Made by a program: the position numbers and the translations under genes
Notes under the pieces: generated by a model
What the model saw: only the letters and a program-made list of their open reading frames with translations
The model's database searches: none
Told to the model about the DNA's origin: nothing
Shown: in pieces, positions 43,507 to 51,413 of the stretch
Layout of the letters: each line of letters starts with the position of its first letter
Position numbering within the stretch: the stretch's first letter is position 1
Assembly: GCF_003241315.1 (NCBI RefSeq)
Contig: NZ_QFOZ01000003.1
Span: 29,611-93,610 of the forward strand
DNA length: 64,000 nt
Source of the DNA: Lawsonella clevelandensis
GTDB lineage: Bacteria; Actinomycetota; Actinomycetes; Mycobacteriales; Mycobacteriaceae
Reading direction: 5' to 3'

Positions 43507-43887
43507 GAGAATTCCTCGCTTTCCGCGAATATTATCGACACGCGCGTCCAGAGAGAAGAGGAGACGTTCCACGCAGTACCAGTACCCGATATTTGTCCAT
43601 TACGGTGTATTTATATCAAGCATAATGACGTGTGTAACAAGGTATGTACCGGGAACTGTCTCGGCTGCTGGCTTATAGAGAATGTCTATAAGAACATAAG
43701 GCCGCGCACATTTCCTAATGAGTAAACAGAGTGGTCTATACAGTGATCTACACAGACCGCCAAGTACTCACCCTAAGCCTATCAAATAGAGAAGTGCAGA
43801 CCTGGAAAGCCTTGCGTAAACTGGCAGACGAGAACCCCGCGAGCGTTATTATCGTCTACTCCGCTCTGCACTGTACAAGGAGGAACA
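43507..43887. other. 381-bp divergent intergenic region with an operator-like palindrome
   Basis: No credible gene lies here; a short open frame from 43731 has no ribosome site and no family look. The region must hold the promoters of the helicase operon and of the DUF3107 gene. At 43672-43692 CTTATAGA and TCTATAAG form a perfect 8-bp inverted repeat around GAATG, a possible operator. Confidence 0.5.
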
Positions 43888-44115
43888 ATGGCCGTCACTA
43901 TCAAAATTACTTTGCAGGATACTCCAGTCCAGATTTCCGCTCAGGTTGATGACGGCGCAGCACTAGTAGCGCAGGTAAAAGAAACTCTAGCTACCCAGTC
44001 GGGAGTAGTGGATTTCACTGACGTGAAAAAGAATCAGTACGTTATTTCTGGCGCCAAAATTGCTGCAGTGGAAGTATCCGCAGAGGAAAACCACAAAGTC
44101 GGCTTCATTAACTAG
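43888..44115 (+). CDS. DUF3107 family protein
   Basis: A 75-residue protein opening MAVTIKITLQDTPVQIS and ending in the conserved EENHKVGFIN. It is the Rv3208A (TB9.4) homologue, found beside the TetR gene in the same order. Function unknown; small alpha/beta fold expected. ATG 43888 follows AAGGAGG at four bases. Convergent with the TetR gene; a T-run (TCTTTTTTTA) lies in the 40-bp gap and may help termination. Confidence 0.88.
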   Translation: MAVTIKITLQDTPVQISAQVDDGAALVAQVKETLATQSGVVDFTDVKKNQYVISGAKIAAVEVSAEENHKVGFIN

Positions 44116-44155
44116 CTAGCCCTACTGAGCCTTTTCTCCATCTTTTTTTACGTGG

Positions 44156-44776
44156 TTACCTATGGGGTGTGTGCCGTGCCGGGAATGCTTGTAAACCACT
44201 CCATAGGGCACCCGCAATAAGATCGGCCGCTGTATCAATGTCCAGTTCGTGCCGTGCTGTTTTTACCCACGTTTTTGCCGCTGATGTACTGGCTCCTACC
44301 ACAGAGCTGGCTAGTAGCTGAGCGCGTGCCGGGTCAAGAGTTGTTGCATGGGAAATATGGTGTGCAATGTAGGTGACAACAGTAGACATTACTTGTTCTA
44401 CGTGTTCAGCTGCTTCTATATCGTCCAGCATGTCCGAGTCGAAAAGTAGCCGGTAGTACTGCATATCATCGTCAACGAAATCAAAGAAGGCTCGTACTGA
44501 TGCGCGCACAATGGTGCGATTAGAACCTGATTGATTCAGTGCGGTGCTAATAGTGTCTTGTAGGTTTTTGCCAGCCTTTTCCAGTACCGCTAGATAAAGA
44601 TCGTGTTTGGAAGAAAAATATTGGTACACAATGGGCTTGCTGAGGCCGAGAGTATTAGCAACATCATCCATGCCAGTTCCGTGATATCCGGTGGAGACAA
44701 AATGGCGACGCGCCGCATTGAGAATTGCCTCACGCCGTTCTTCTCGCGACACTCGACTAGTAGATGTGGCACTCAC
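44156..44776 (-). CDS. TetR-family transcriptional regulator, Rv3208-like
   Basis: A 206-residue regulator. The N-terminal helix-turn-helix (REAILNAARRHFVSTGYHGTGM, then VANTLGLSKPIVYQYFSSKHDL) is clear; the C-terminal ligand domain is all helical. GTG 44776 has GGAGG at five bases. A perfect inverted repeat lies 13 bp upstream of the start and probably mediates autorepression. It diverges from the DUF3152 protease gene, a likely target. The ligand is not known. Confidence 0.9.
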   Translation of the reverse strand: MSATSTSRVSREERREAILNAARRHFVSTGYHGTGMDDVANTLGLSKPIVYQYFSSKHDLYLAVLEKAGKNLQDTISTALNQSGSNRTIVRASVRAFFDFVDDDMQYYRLLFDSDMLDDIEAAEHVEQVMSTVVTYIAHHISHATTLDPARAQLLASSVVGASTSAAKTWVKTARHELDIDTAADLIAGALWSGLQAFPARHTPHR

Positions 44777-44788
44777 AGTGACCTCCCT

Positions 44789-44805
44789 GCTGACTGGTGG
44801 TCAGC
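44789..44805. promoter_or_regulatory. TetR-like operator between the TetR and DUF3152 genes
   Basis: GCTGAC-TGGTG-GTCAGC is a perfect 6-bp inverted repeat with a 5-bp centre, only 13 bp upstream of the TetR start. Its TGAC...GTCA core resembles many TetR-family operators. Confidence 0.5.
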
Positions 44806-44909
44806 GATGTACAGATACGGCATATGGGCGGGGTGTTCCCAATACTCCGACTTTACCGAGAGATACATAACGGAAAGTGAATTCAATTTGAATTTAGAGG
44901 ATGGACCTT

Positions 44910-45977
44910 ATGTCTCGTAAACACTCCGACGGTTCGCATAACGCTTCCGATCCATCTGCTGCACACTCATCGGCTGCACAACATGCGCACCGTAGCGGAC
45001 TGTGGCTCGTGGGAGGAACACTGCTCGCTCTCCTCGCCATTGTGATCATCATCGTGGGGATAGTGAAGGCCGTAAAACCATCCTCACCAGCCACCCACAA
45101 TGAAGCCTCTAGCACTAGCACATCATCGTCTATCCATCTTTCTGATCCAGCCCTGAAACCCATTGTTGACGAAGCCGCACTACCAGCCGGGAAACCCTAT
45201 ACGGAGCAAGGCACCGGTACTTTCACCGTGCAACCCCTCCACACCAAACCCAACCTAGAATCCAGCATGAACGCTACCCCTGGGCTAGGGAACCCGAACT
45301 CAATTGGTGATGCGGTCTCAGCAGCGACTCTTGGATCCGATGCTATTCCCTACACCATCGACGTAGAAGACGGTATTAATGCCAGTAGCTATGGCGGCAA
45401 TGACGTTTTTACCTGGTGGGTGCATTCCGCACTGGGAGACCCACGCGGATGGACAAGTGGAGGTAAACGCAGCTTCCATCACTTCGATAAAGCCGGTCTA
45501 CAGGTATTGAAAAAAGAAACCACTGGAGTTGGCGCAGAGCTGTACAAGAACACTATCCACTTCACCCTCGCCACCCCGCTCACAACCCGTAAACTGTGCG
45601 GATACACATTGCCAGTAGAGACAAGCTGCTGGTCTCCTCAAACCCGTCGAGTGGTCATTAACCTTGCTCGGTTTGTCCGCGGTGTAGCAACATACCCCCA
45701 TGACGTTGCTGGCTACCGCTATTACCTTATTAACCACGAATTGGGGCACGCATTGGGATTCGGGCATGAAGTATGTACAGCTTCTGGTAGTCCCGCCCCC
45801 ATCATGATGCAGCAAACAATCACACTGCGGAACCACGATATTGCAGTACTTGAACCAAACCTCTCTACCACAACCGATTTCGCCATAGAAAACACGTGTC
45901 GACCCAACCCCTGGCCCAATCCAGAAAACGTCGCAGCCTCCCAACTACCAGAGCTACCACTCTCCGAAACTCACTAG
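44910..45977 (+). CDS. DUF3152 membrane-anchored zinc metallopeptidase-like protein
   Basis: A 355-residue protein: a short cytosolic part, one transmembrane helix (about 32-54), a Ser/Thr-rich linker and an outer domain with the zinc motif HELGHALGFGH (276-286), the HExxHxxGxxH pattern of metzincin-like peptidases. DUF3152 is the family of Rv3207c. The intact motif suggests a cell-surface protease. ATG 44910 follows GAGG at nine bases; an ATG at 44901 would touch that GAGG. It diverges from the TetR gene, which may control it. Confidence 0.88.
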   Translation: MSRKHSDGSHNASDPSAAHSSAAQHAHRSGLWLVGGTLLALLAIVIIIVGIVKAVKPSSPATHNEASSTSTSSSIHLSDPALKPIVDEAALPAGKPYTEQGTGTFTVQPLHTKPNLESSMNATPGLGNPNSIGDAVSAATLGSDAIPYTIDVEDGINASSYGGNDVFTWWVHSALGDPRGWTSGGKRSFHHFDKAGLQVLKKETTGVGAELYKNTIHFTLATPLTTRKLCGYTLPVETSCWSPQTRRVVINLARFVRGVATYPHDVAGYRYYLINHELGHALGFGHEVCTASGSPAPIMMQQTITLRNHDIAVLEPNLSTTTDFAIENTCRPNPWPNPENVAASQLPELPLSETH

Positions 45978-46018
45978 GTGCTCCTTCACTCCCATAGAGA
46001 TCTCTTTATGCTGGTGGT

Positions 46019-46879
46019 ATGACAACACGCGCTACACCAACCACTCGCACCCCACTCCGTCTTCCTCTCCACCCACTAGCACCATTAGGAGAACCGCTTA
46101 ACGCCGCACAAAAAGATCGTTATGCGCGGCATCTCAACCTACCCGGTGTAGGGGAAGACGGCCAGCGCAGACTGTCCGCCACTCGTGTTCTCGTTATTGG
46201 CGCCGGCGGCTTAGGATCCCCCGTGCTGCTCTACCTAGCAGCAGCGGGGGTAGGCACCATCGGTATTGTCGATGATGACGTAGTAGATTCCTCCAATCTG
46301 CAACGCCAAGTTATCCATTCCACCGCCGCAGTCGGAAAACGCAAAGTTGATACTGCCGCCGAGCGCATGCAAGGAATTAACCCAGACCTTATCGTCAAAA
46401 AATTCCCCCTACGGTTACACCCTGCCGATATAGATACTTATAGGACACAATTCGGCAGCCAATGGGATCTCATTGTCGACGCCACCGACAATTTCGCCAG
46501 CCGCTACCTCGTTAACGATCTCGCCACCGCGCTAGGCATTCCCGAAGTGATGGGATCCGTTTTCCACTGGCAAGGCCAAGTCGCCAGCTTCTGGGCACAA
46601 TGTCCAGACCCGCAACGCGCCGTCACCCTACGGGACCTCTACCCTCAAGAACCCTCCCCGGAGGCTCCCTCCCGTGAACCAGGCGCCGGCATTATGGGTG
46701 CACTCTGCTGCACAATCGGCGGTTTAATGGCCACCGAAGTAGTGAAACTGCTACTAGGTGAGGGAAATAATCTACTGGGACGAGTTCTCTACTACAACGC
46801 CATGGAGATGCGCATACACGAGGTAACTCTGCATTCCGACACCACCACCCAGTCACCGCACACTAGCGAAACACGATAG
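46019..46879 (+). CDS. MoeB/MoeZ/ThiF-type adenylyltransferase without rhodanese domain
   Basis: A 286-residue E1-like enzyme. It has the ATP-binding VIGAGGLGSPVLLYLAAAG, the Arg finger NLQRQVIHS, VDATDNFASRYLVND, and IMGALCCTIGGLMATEVVKL. Such enzymes adenylate the C-terminal Gly of sulfur-carrier proteins for cofactor or cysteine synthesis. The position equals Rv3206c (MoeZ, about 390 residues), but the rhodanese domain is absent. The first CxxC of the usual zinc site is also reduced to one Cys (AQCPDP), and CC appears where a Gly-rich turn is normal. Sulfur transfer would need a separate partner. ATG 46019 has only a weak ribosome site. Confidence 0.83.
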   Translation: MTTRATPTTRTPLRLPLHPLAPLGEPLNAAQKDRYARHLNLPGVGEDGQRRLSATRVLVIGAGGLGSPVLLYLAAAGVGTIGIVDDDVVDSSNLQRQVIHSTAAVGKRKVDTAAERMQGINPDLIVKKFPLRLHPADIDTYRTQFGSQWDLIVDATDNFASRYLVNDLATALGIPEVMGSVFHWQGQVASFWAQCPDPQRAVTLRDLYPQEPSPEAPSREPGAGIMGALCCTIGGLMATEVVKLLLGEGNNLLGRVLYYNAMEMRIHEVTLHSDTTTQSPHTSETR

Positions 46880-46940
46880 TAACCCCATCCCGCATATCCA
46901 AAGACATATAGGTAATGACACGTAGGATAAGGACGTGACT

Positions 46941-47906
46941 ATGCTGCAGCCCTCCCCGAATGTTCTCAACGCGTTTGGACTACGTGACCCACACTTGAGC
47001 CCTGCCCCACGCGGCTGGGGAAGAGGTATTCTTGCCGATTCCATAGTGCTCACCCCCGTCGTTGACAGGGCCCGTGCAACATGGTCCGCGCGAATACGGG
47101 ACACCTTGGATCCCTCCGGAATCCGCATTGCGCGACCCTTCCGAGCAACCGATGGGCGAACCATTGTGGGGGACTGGCGTGCCGATCGCTATGGAGCCGG
47201 AGTACTACAAAATCGCCCCGATGAAGTAGTTGCTACCTCACTGCGACTACACGACGCCCTCGCTAGCCACGACCGCCCCCGCTTCCTAGTAGGAGGACCC
47301 TCCACCCCCTGGAGCGAAACCGACTACTTCAGCATGGCGGATCGAGCTGCCTTCCACCCCGCCGGACTCGCCTTACTCCGCGACCATTTACCCCACGGAA
47401 CTGGCAGCACTGGCAGTTTTCGTCATGATATAGCCGCGGGTATAGAACTCTACCAACACTTCATGGATCTGCGGGAAGACGTTCACGCACCCGCCCAAAT
47501 TGTGCACGGAGACATGCTCTTCGGCACACTCTTTGCCGCGGCAGAAGCCCCCCTCATCCCCGATATTGTTCCCTACTGGCACAACCCCGCCTGGGCCGCG
47601 GGAATAATAGTAGTGGACGCACTAACATGGGCAGGCGCAGATGCGGACCTACCACAGCGGTGGCAGCATCTCCCAGAATGGCCTCAACAGCTTCTCCGCG
47701 CCTACCTCTTCCGCTTGGGAATACACCTTGTTCACCGGCACTCAGCCGCAAGTACCTACACTAAATTGCTGCACACTGGCGTCATCATTGCCGATATTGT
47801 GACGCAAGCACACTATGACACGTTAGCCAGCGCACCGCTTCTACCAGTGACAAAACCCTGCGAGAAATCTACTGAACCAACAATCTCACAGATACCCGAG
47901 CCATAA
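46941..47906 (+). CDS. TIGR02569-family protein, kinase-like fold (Rv3205c-like)
   Basis: A 321-residue actinobacterial protein with an aminoglycoside-phosphotransferase-like layout: a PRGWGRGIL loop near the N-terminus, VGDWRADRYG, the catalytic-loop-like IVHGDMLFGTLF, and IPDIVPYWHNPAWAAGIIVVDAL. The HGD Asp is present but the usual Asn five residues later is missing. The substrate is unknown. ATG 46941 follows AAGGA at seven bases; a GTG two codons upstream is less well placed. It lies between the MoeZ-type gene and adnA, as in Rv3206c-Rv3205c. Confidence 0.82.
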   Translation: MLQPSPNVLNAFGLRDPHLSPAPRGWGRGILADSIVLTPVVDRARATWSARIRDTLDPSGIRIARPFRATDGRTIVGDWRADRYGAGVLQNRPDEVVATSLRLHDALASHDRPRFLVGGPSTPWSETDYFSMADRAAFHPAGLALLRDHLPHGTGSTGSFRHDIAAGIELYQHFMDLREDVHAPAQIVHGDMLFGTLFAAAEAPLIPDIVPYWHNPAWAAGIIVVDALTWAGADADLPQRWQHLPEWPQQLLRAYLFRLGIHLVHRHSAASTYTKLLHTGVIIADIVTQAHYDTLASAPLLPVTKPCEKSTEPTISQIPEP

Positions 47907-47935
47907 ATGTTACAAGGGTATGGTCAAATAGGGAC

Positions 47936-50900
47936 ATGACGGAACCCACTAGCTCCTACGAATCTCACAGCGATGCCTCGCGCGATACTTCACGTGATAC
48001 TTCACGTGATGAGTCACTTCATGTCACACTTGTCCGTCCCATAGCGGAAGCCCATTCGCAGCGACAGTGGACAGGTACCGCCAGCCTACTTTTTGACGAA
48101 ACAGGCGCCCCCATCGTCGATCCTGAACCATTCCAAATATTAGGTGGGCCAGGAACAGGTAAAACATCCCTCCTTATTGACCTCGCCTGCGCCTACTGCA
48201 AGCAACCACACCACAGTTCAGATAACGTCCTCTTCCTCACCCAATCGAAGCGTGCCGCAGCAGAACTATCCGAGAAGATAGCCATGCACCTTGTTGGTAG
48301 CGAAGGCCTTTCCTCCCAAACTCCCCTTGTCCGTACTGTGCACAGTTACGCCTACAGTGTGCTGGCACGCATTGCCGCAGCCGATGGCGTACCCGCCCCG
48401 AAATTACTAACCGGTGCCGAAAAAGATGTTATCTACCGGGAAATGTTGGCAACCATCGCCGAAGATAAAAACAACCTCTGGCCCGAGTGGATCCGTCCCG
48501 CTCTTACCACTGTAGGATTTGCTCGCGAACTGCGAGATTTCATTTCGCAAGCTGCCAAACATGGCCTCAACGGTGAAGAACTTATTGCGCTTGGCGAAGA
48601 CCAGGAAGAGCCCGCATGGGTAGCAGCAGGCCACTTCGCCATCGAATTTGAGCGAGTTCAGTCCCTCCGCGCCAACGTAGGAAACTCACACGGGGAAGAA
48701 GTAAGCCCACCATTAGACGCCGCCGAACTTGTCCAAACAATGCTAGAAGGGTTAGCCACACATCCAGATATTCTGGCCGCAGAACAACAACGAGTCCGCC
48801 TCCTCCTTGTTGACGACGCCCAACACCTCGACCCGCAAATGGCGGAATTGGTAGAAACTATCCGGAAAGGGGCGCACCTTACCGTTGTAGCAGGCGATCC
48901 CGATCAAAACGTTTTCCGCTTCCGCGGCGCAGACCCCAGCTACCTTCACAACCTGGCATTTCTCGGCAGCCCACATCGTATTGTGTTGAGCTCCAGCTAT
49001 CGCCTCACACCCCACAATGCGGAAGTAGTACGTACAACAGGAAAAAGACTCCCCGACAATAGTCAACAACAACGTGAACTAACAGCCGCTCGAAGCGGCG
49101 CACACGCCCCACACCCCACCATTCGTCTTGCCGACAGTATCTCCGCAGAAGCCGCCATAGCAGCAGACGTATTACGTCGCGCCCACCTCCTAGAAAATGT
49201 GCGATGGGGCGACATGGCCATTATCTGCCGCACCGTAGGGCCACACCTTCCAGTACTTCGCCGTGCTCTCCTCGCCGCCGGCGTCCCCCTCCACATCAAT
49301 ACAGCAGACCTACCCCTCACCGAACAATATGCAGTAGACGGCATCCTCGCTGTCCTCGAAGCTATCTCAGGAACATGCACCCCCGATATAGCTGAAAAAC
49401 TCCTCACCGGTGTCGTCGGCCGCGCCGACCCTGCCGACGTCCGCAGCCTCCGCCGTGGTCTACGCCGGGCGGAAGTCTCCCTCGGTGGGCGACGCGAATC
49501 CAGTACGCTCCTCACTCTTTTACTCTCCCCATCAGCTCAAGAACAGTACTATGCGGAGCATCCTCACGATATTCCCCTCACAAAAATTGAGGAACTTCTT
49601 ACCGACTATGAAGCACAACCACTTCGGCACGTCCACCATGTTGTAGATGCAGCATGGCACACTATGCGCCACCATGGGACCGTAGAAGAAGTACTGTGGT
49701 CAGCCTGGAATGCCACCGGCCTTGCTGATAGTTGGCGAGTTGCCAGCCTCCGCGGGGGAGTAGCAGGCGCCCAAGCAGACCGTAACCTGGACGCCATGAT
49801 GGCACTCTTTGACGCTGTCTCCGACTACATTGACCGTGTCCCCACCGCTACCGTCGCTAACTTTGTCCGCTATATCCGGGAACAAGAATTACCCTCTCTG
49901 CCCCGTATCCGGACTCTGCACACCACAGATGCCGTCACCATTATTTCTGCCACGTCTGCTGCAGGACGAGAATGGGACACAGTTGTTGTTGTGGGCATTC
50001 AAGAAGAGGAATGGCCATCGCTTGCTGTACGTGGCTCATTACTGCGCCTCAATAATCTCCTTGATTACATCGCCGGAGTGGAACCACGCGCCATTGTCTC
50101 CCAACACGCACCACAACTTGCCGACGAACGCCGTCTCTTCTACGTAGCCCTATCGCGTGCTCGCCGCCGACTCGTTCTTACCGCTGTGTCCGGAGACAGA
50201 GCCGATAAACTTGCCCCCAGCCGCTTTCTAGAAGACACCGCTGGCGCTATTGTGCCAGCTGAACAGCGTGCTACAGAAGACTCGAACCTGCCAGCCGTCA
50301 CCACGACAACCCCTCATGTTCTCTCTCTTCCGAGCATGGTGGCGCGACTTCGCTCCATCGTGTGCGCGACAGCTCCATTCCCCGATATTCCAGCGGAAGA
50401 ATGGCCACACTACCAGCAACAGGCATTCCAGCAACTCGTTCGGATGGCACGCGCAGGTGTCCCAGGAACCCTCCACTGGTGGGGCGTTGACGGAATCTCC
50501 TCAACAGAACCGCTATGGGAAAAGCCAGATACTACAGAATTGGCGGCACTAACCGCGGCATCAACCGCGTCGCCAACCGACCAGGTAGTCGACCAGGTAG
50601 TGACGTTGAGTCCCTCCGCTTTTGAAACTTTGCAAGAATGTCCACTCCGCTGGTTCCTCAGCCGCAATGGTGGTGATACCAATTCCGGGCATGCTGCACA
50701 ATTCGGTACTCTCATTCATTCCTTGGCTCAAGCATCTGCGAGTGGTCTTGATGATGCCAATATCAGTACTGCTCTGGAGGCTGCCTGGCCTGCTCTCGGT
50801 ATTGACTCTATTTGGCTGGCGGAACAGGAAAAACAGCGTGCGGTAGACGCCATCACCAATTACGCGGTATGGGATGCGAAAGAATCCGCTACTTTTGCTA

Positions 50901-51412
50901 CTGCTGGTCTAGAAGTTGGTGTGGACCATATTTTTACTGTGGATGACCTTGCCGACTTTGGCATTACTACAGAAGATATTGCCAGTGTTGATGCGACGAC
51001 TGTTCCCGTGCGAGTCAAGGGTCGTATTGACAGGTTAGAACGCACAGATGCGGGACAGTACGTTATTGTCGACTTCAAAACCGGTAAAACTGTTCCCTCT
51101 AAAAAAGATACCCAAGACAATGCTCAGCTGGCTCTCTACCAACTTGCCCTTTCTGGAAGCGATAAAGACACCACACCAGTGGTGAAGGCCAAACTTGTCT
51201 ACCTACGACCACGTAGTGGCAGCCTGGGTGAACGCGATCAACAAGCACTCGATGCGGACGAGCGAAAACGCTGGCGACTAGCTCTACAAACCGCCGCCAG
51301 TGCCACCAGTGGTCCAACTTTCCATGCGTGCCGAAATGACCACTGTACACAGTGCGTGGTGCAGGAATCCTGCCCCCTCTACTCCCATTCCATTCTTGCG
51401 AGAAAGGCCTAG
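47936..51412 (+). CDS. adnA: Helicase-nuclease subunit AdnA
   Basis: A 1158-residue subunit of the AdnAB double-strand-break resection motor: UvrD-like ATPase with Walker A GGPGTGKT (70-77), DDAQHLDP, GDPDQNVFRFRGA and an SF1 C-terminal region (VALSRARRRL). A RecB-type nuclease domain follows (RIDRLERTDAGQYVIVDFKT). Four cysteines, one in QECPLRW and three in HCTQCVVQESC (Cx2Cx5C), match the 4Fe-4S staple of AddB/AdnA nucleases. The N-terminus carries a threefold 12-bp DNA repeat (47981-48016) coding for Ser-Arg-Asp-Thr units. It is followed immediately by adnB. Confidence 0.94.
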   Translation: MTEPTSSYESHSDASRDTSRDTSRDESLHVTLVRPIAEAHSQRQWTGTASLLFDETGAPIVDPEPFQILGGPGTGKTSLLIDLACAYCKQPHHSSDNVLFLTQSKRAAAELSEKIAMHLVGSEGLSSQTPLVRTVHSYAYSVLARIAAADGVPAPKLLTGAEKDVIYREMLATIAEDKNNLWPEWIRPALTTVGFARELRDFISQAAKHGLNGEELIALGEDQEEPAWVAAGHFAIEFERVQSLRANVGNSHGEEVSPPLDAAELVQTMLEGLATHPDILAAEQQRVRLLLVDDAQHLDPQMAELVETIRKGAHLTVVAGDPDQNVFRFRGADPSYLHNLAFLGSPHRIVLSSSYRLTPHNAEVVRTTGKRLPDNSQQQRELTAARSGAHAPHPTIRLADSISAEAAIAADVLRRAHLLENVRWGDMAIICRTVGPHLPVLRRALLAAGVPLHINTADLPLTEQYAVDGILAVLEAISGTCTPDIAEKLLTGVVGRADPADVRSLRRGLRRAEVSLGGRRESSTLLTLLLSPSAQEQYYAEHPHDIPLTKIEELLTDYEAQPLRHVHHVVDAAWHTMRHHGTVEEVLWSAWNATGLADSWRVASLRGGVAGAQADRNLDAMMALFDAVSDYIDRVPTATVANFVRYIREQELPSLPRIRTLHTTDAVTIISATSAAGREWDTVVVVGIQEEEWPSLAVRGSLLRLNNLLDYIAGVEPRAIVSQHAPQLADERRLFYVALSRARRRLVLTAVSGDRADKLAPSRFLEDTAGAIVPAEQRATEDSNLPAVTTTTPHVLSLPSMVARLRSIVCATAPFPDIPAEEWPHYQQQAFQQLVRMARAGVPGTLHWWGVDGISSTEPLWEKPDTTELAALTAASTASPTDQVVDQVVTLSPSAFETLQECPLRWFLSRNGGDTNSGHAAQFGTLIHSLAQASASGLDDANISTALEAAWPALGIDSIWLAEQEKQRAVDAITNYAVWDAKESATFATAGLEVGVDHIFTVDDLADFGITTEDIASVDATTVPVRVKGRIDRLERTDAGQYVIVDFKTGKTVPSKKDTQDNAQLALYQLALSGSDKDTTPVVKAKLVYLRPRSGSLGERDQQALDADERKRWRLALQTAASATSGPTFHACRNDHCTQCVVQESCPLYSHSILARKA

Positions 51413-51413
51413 G

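Noticed and set aside
43731..43949. 72-codon open frame before the DUF3107 gene
   Set aside because: It overlaps the DUF3107 start in another frame, lacks a ribosome site and has no recognisable features.
47981..48016. Threefold 12-bp repeat, considered as a CRISPR or minisatellite start
   Set aside because: It lies in frame at the adnA N-terminus and encodes a short Ser-Arg-Asp-Thr repeat; there are no spacers.
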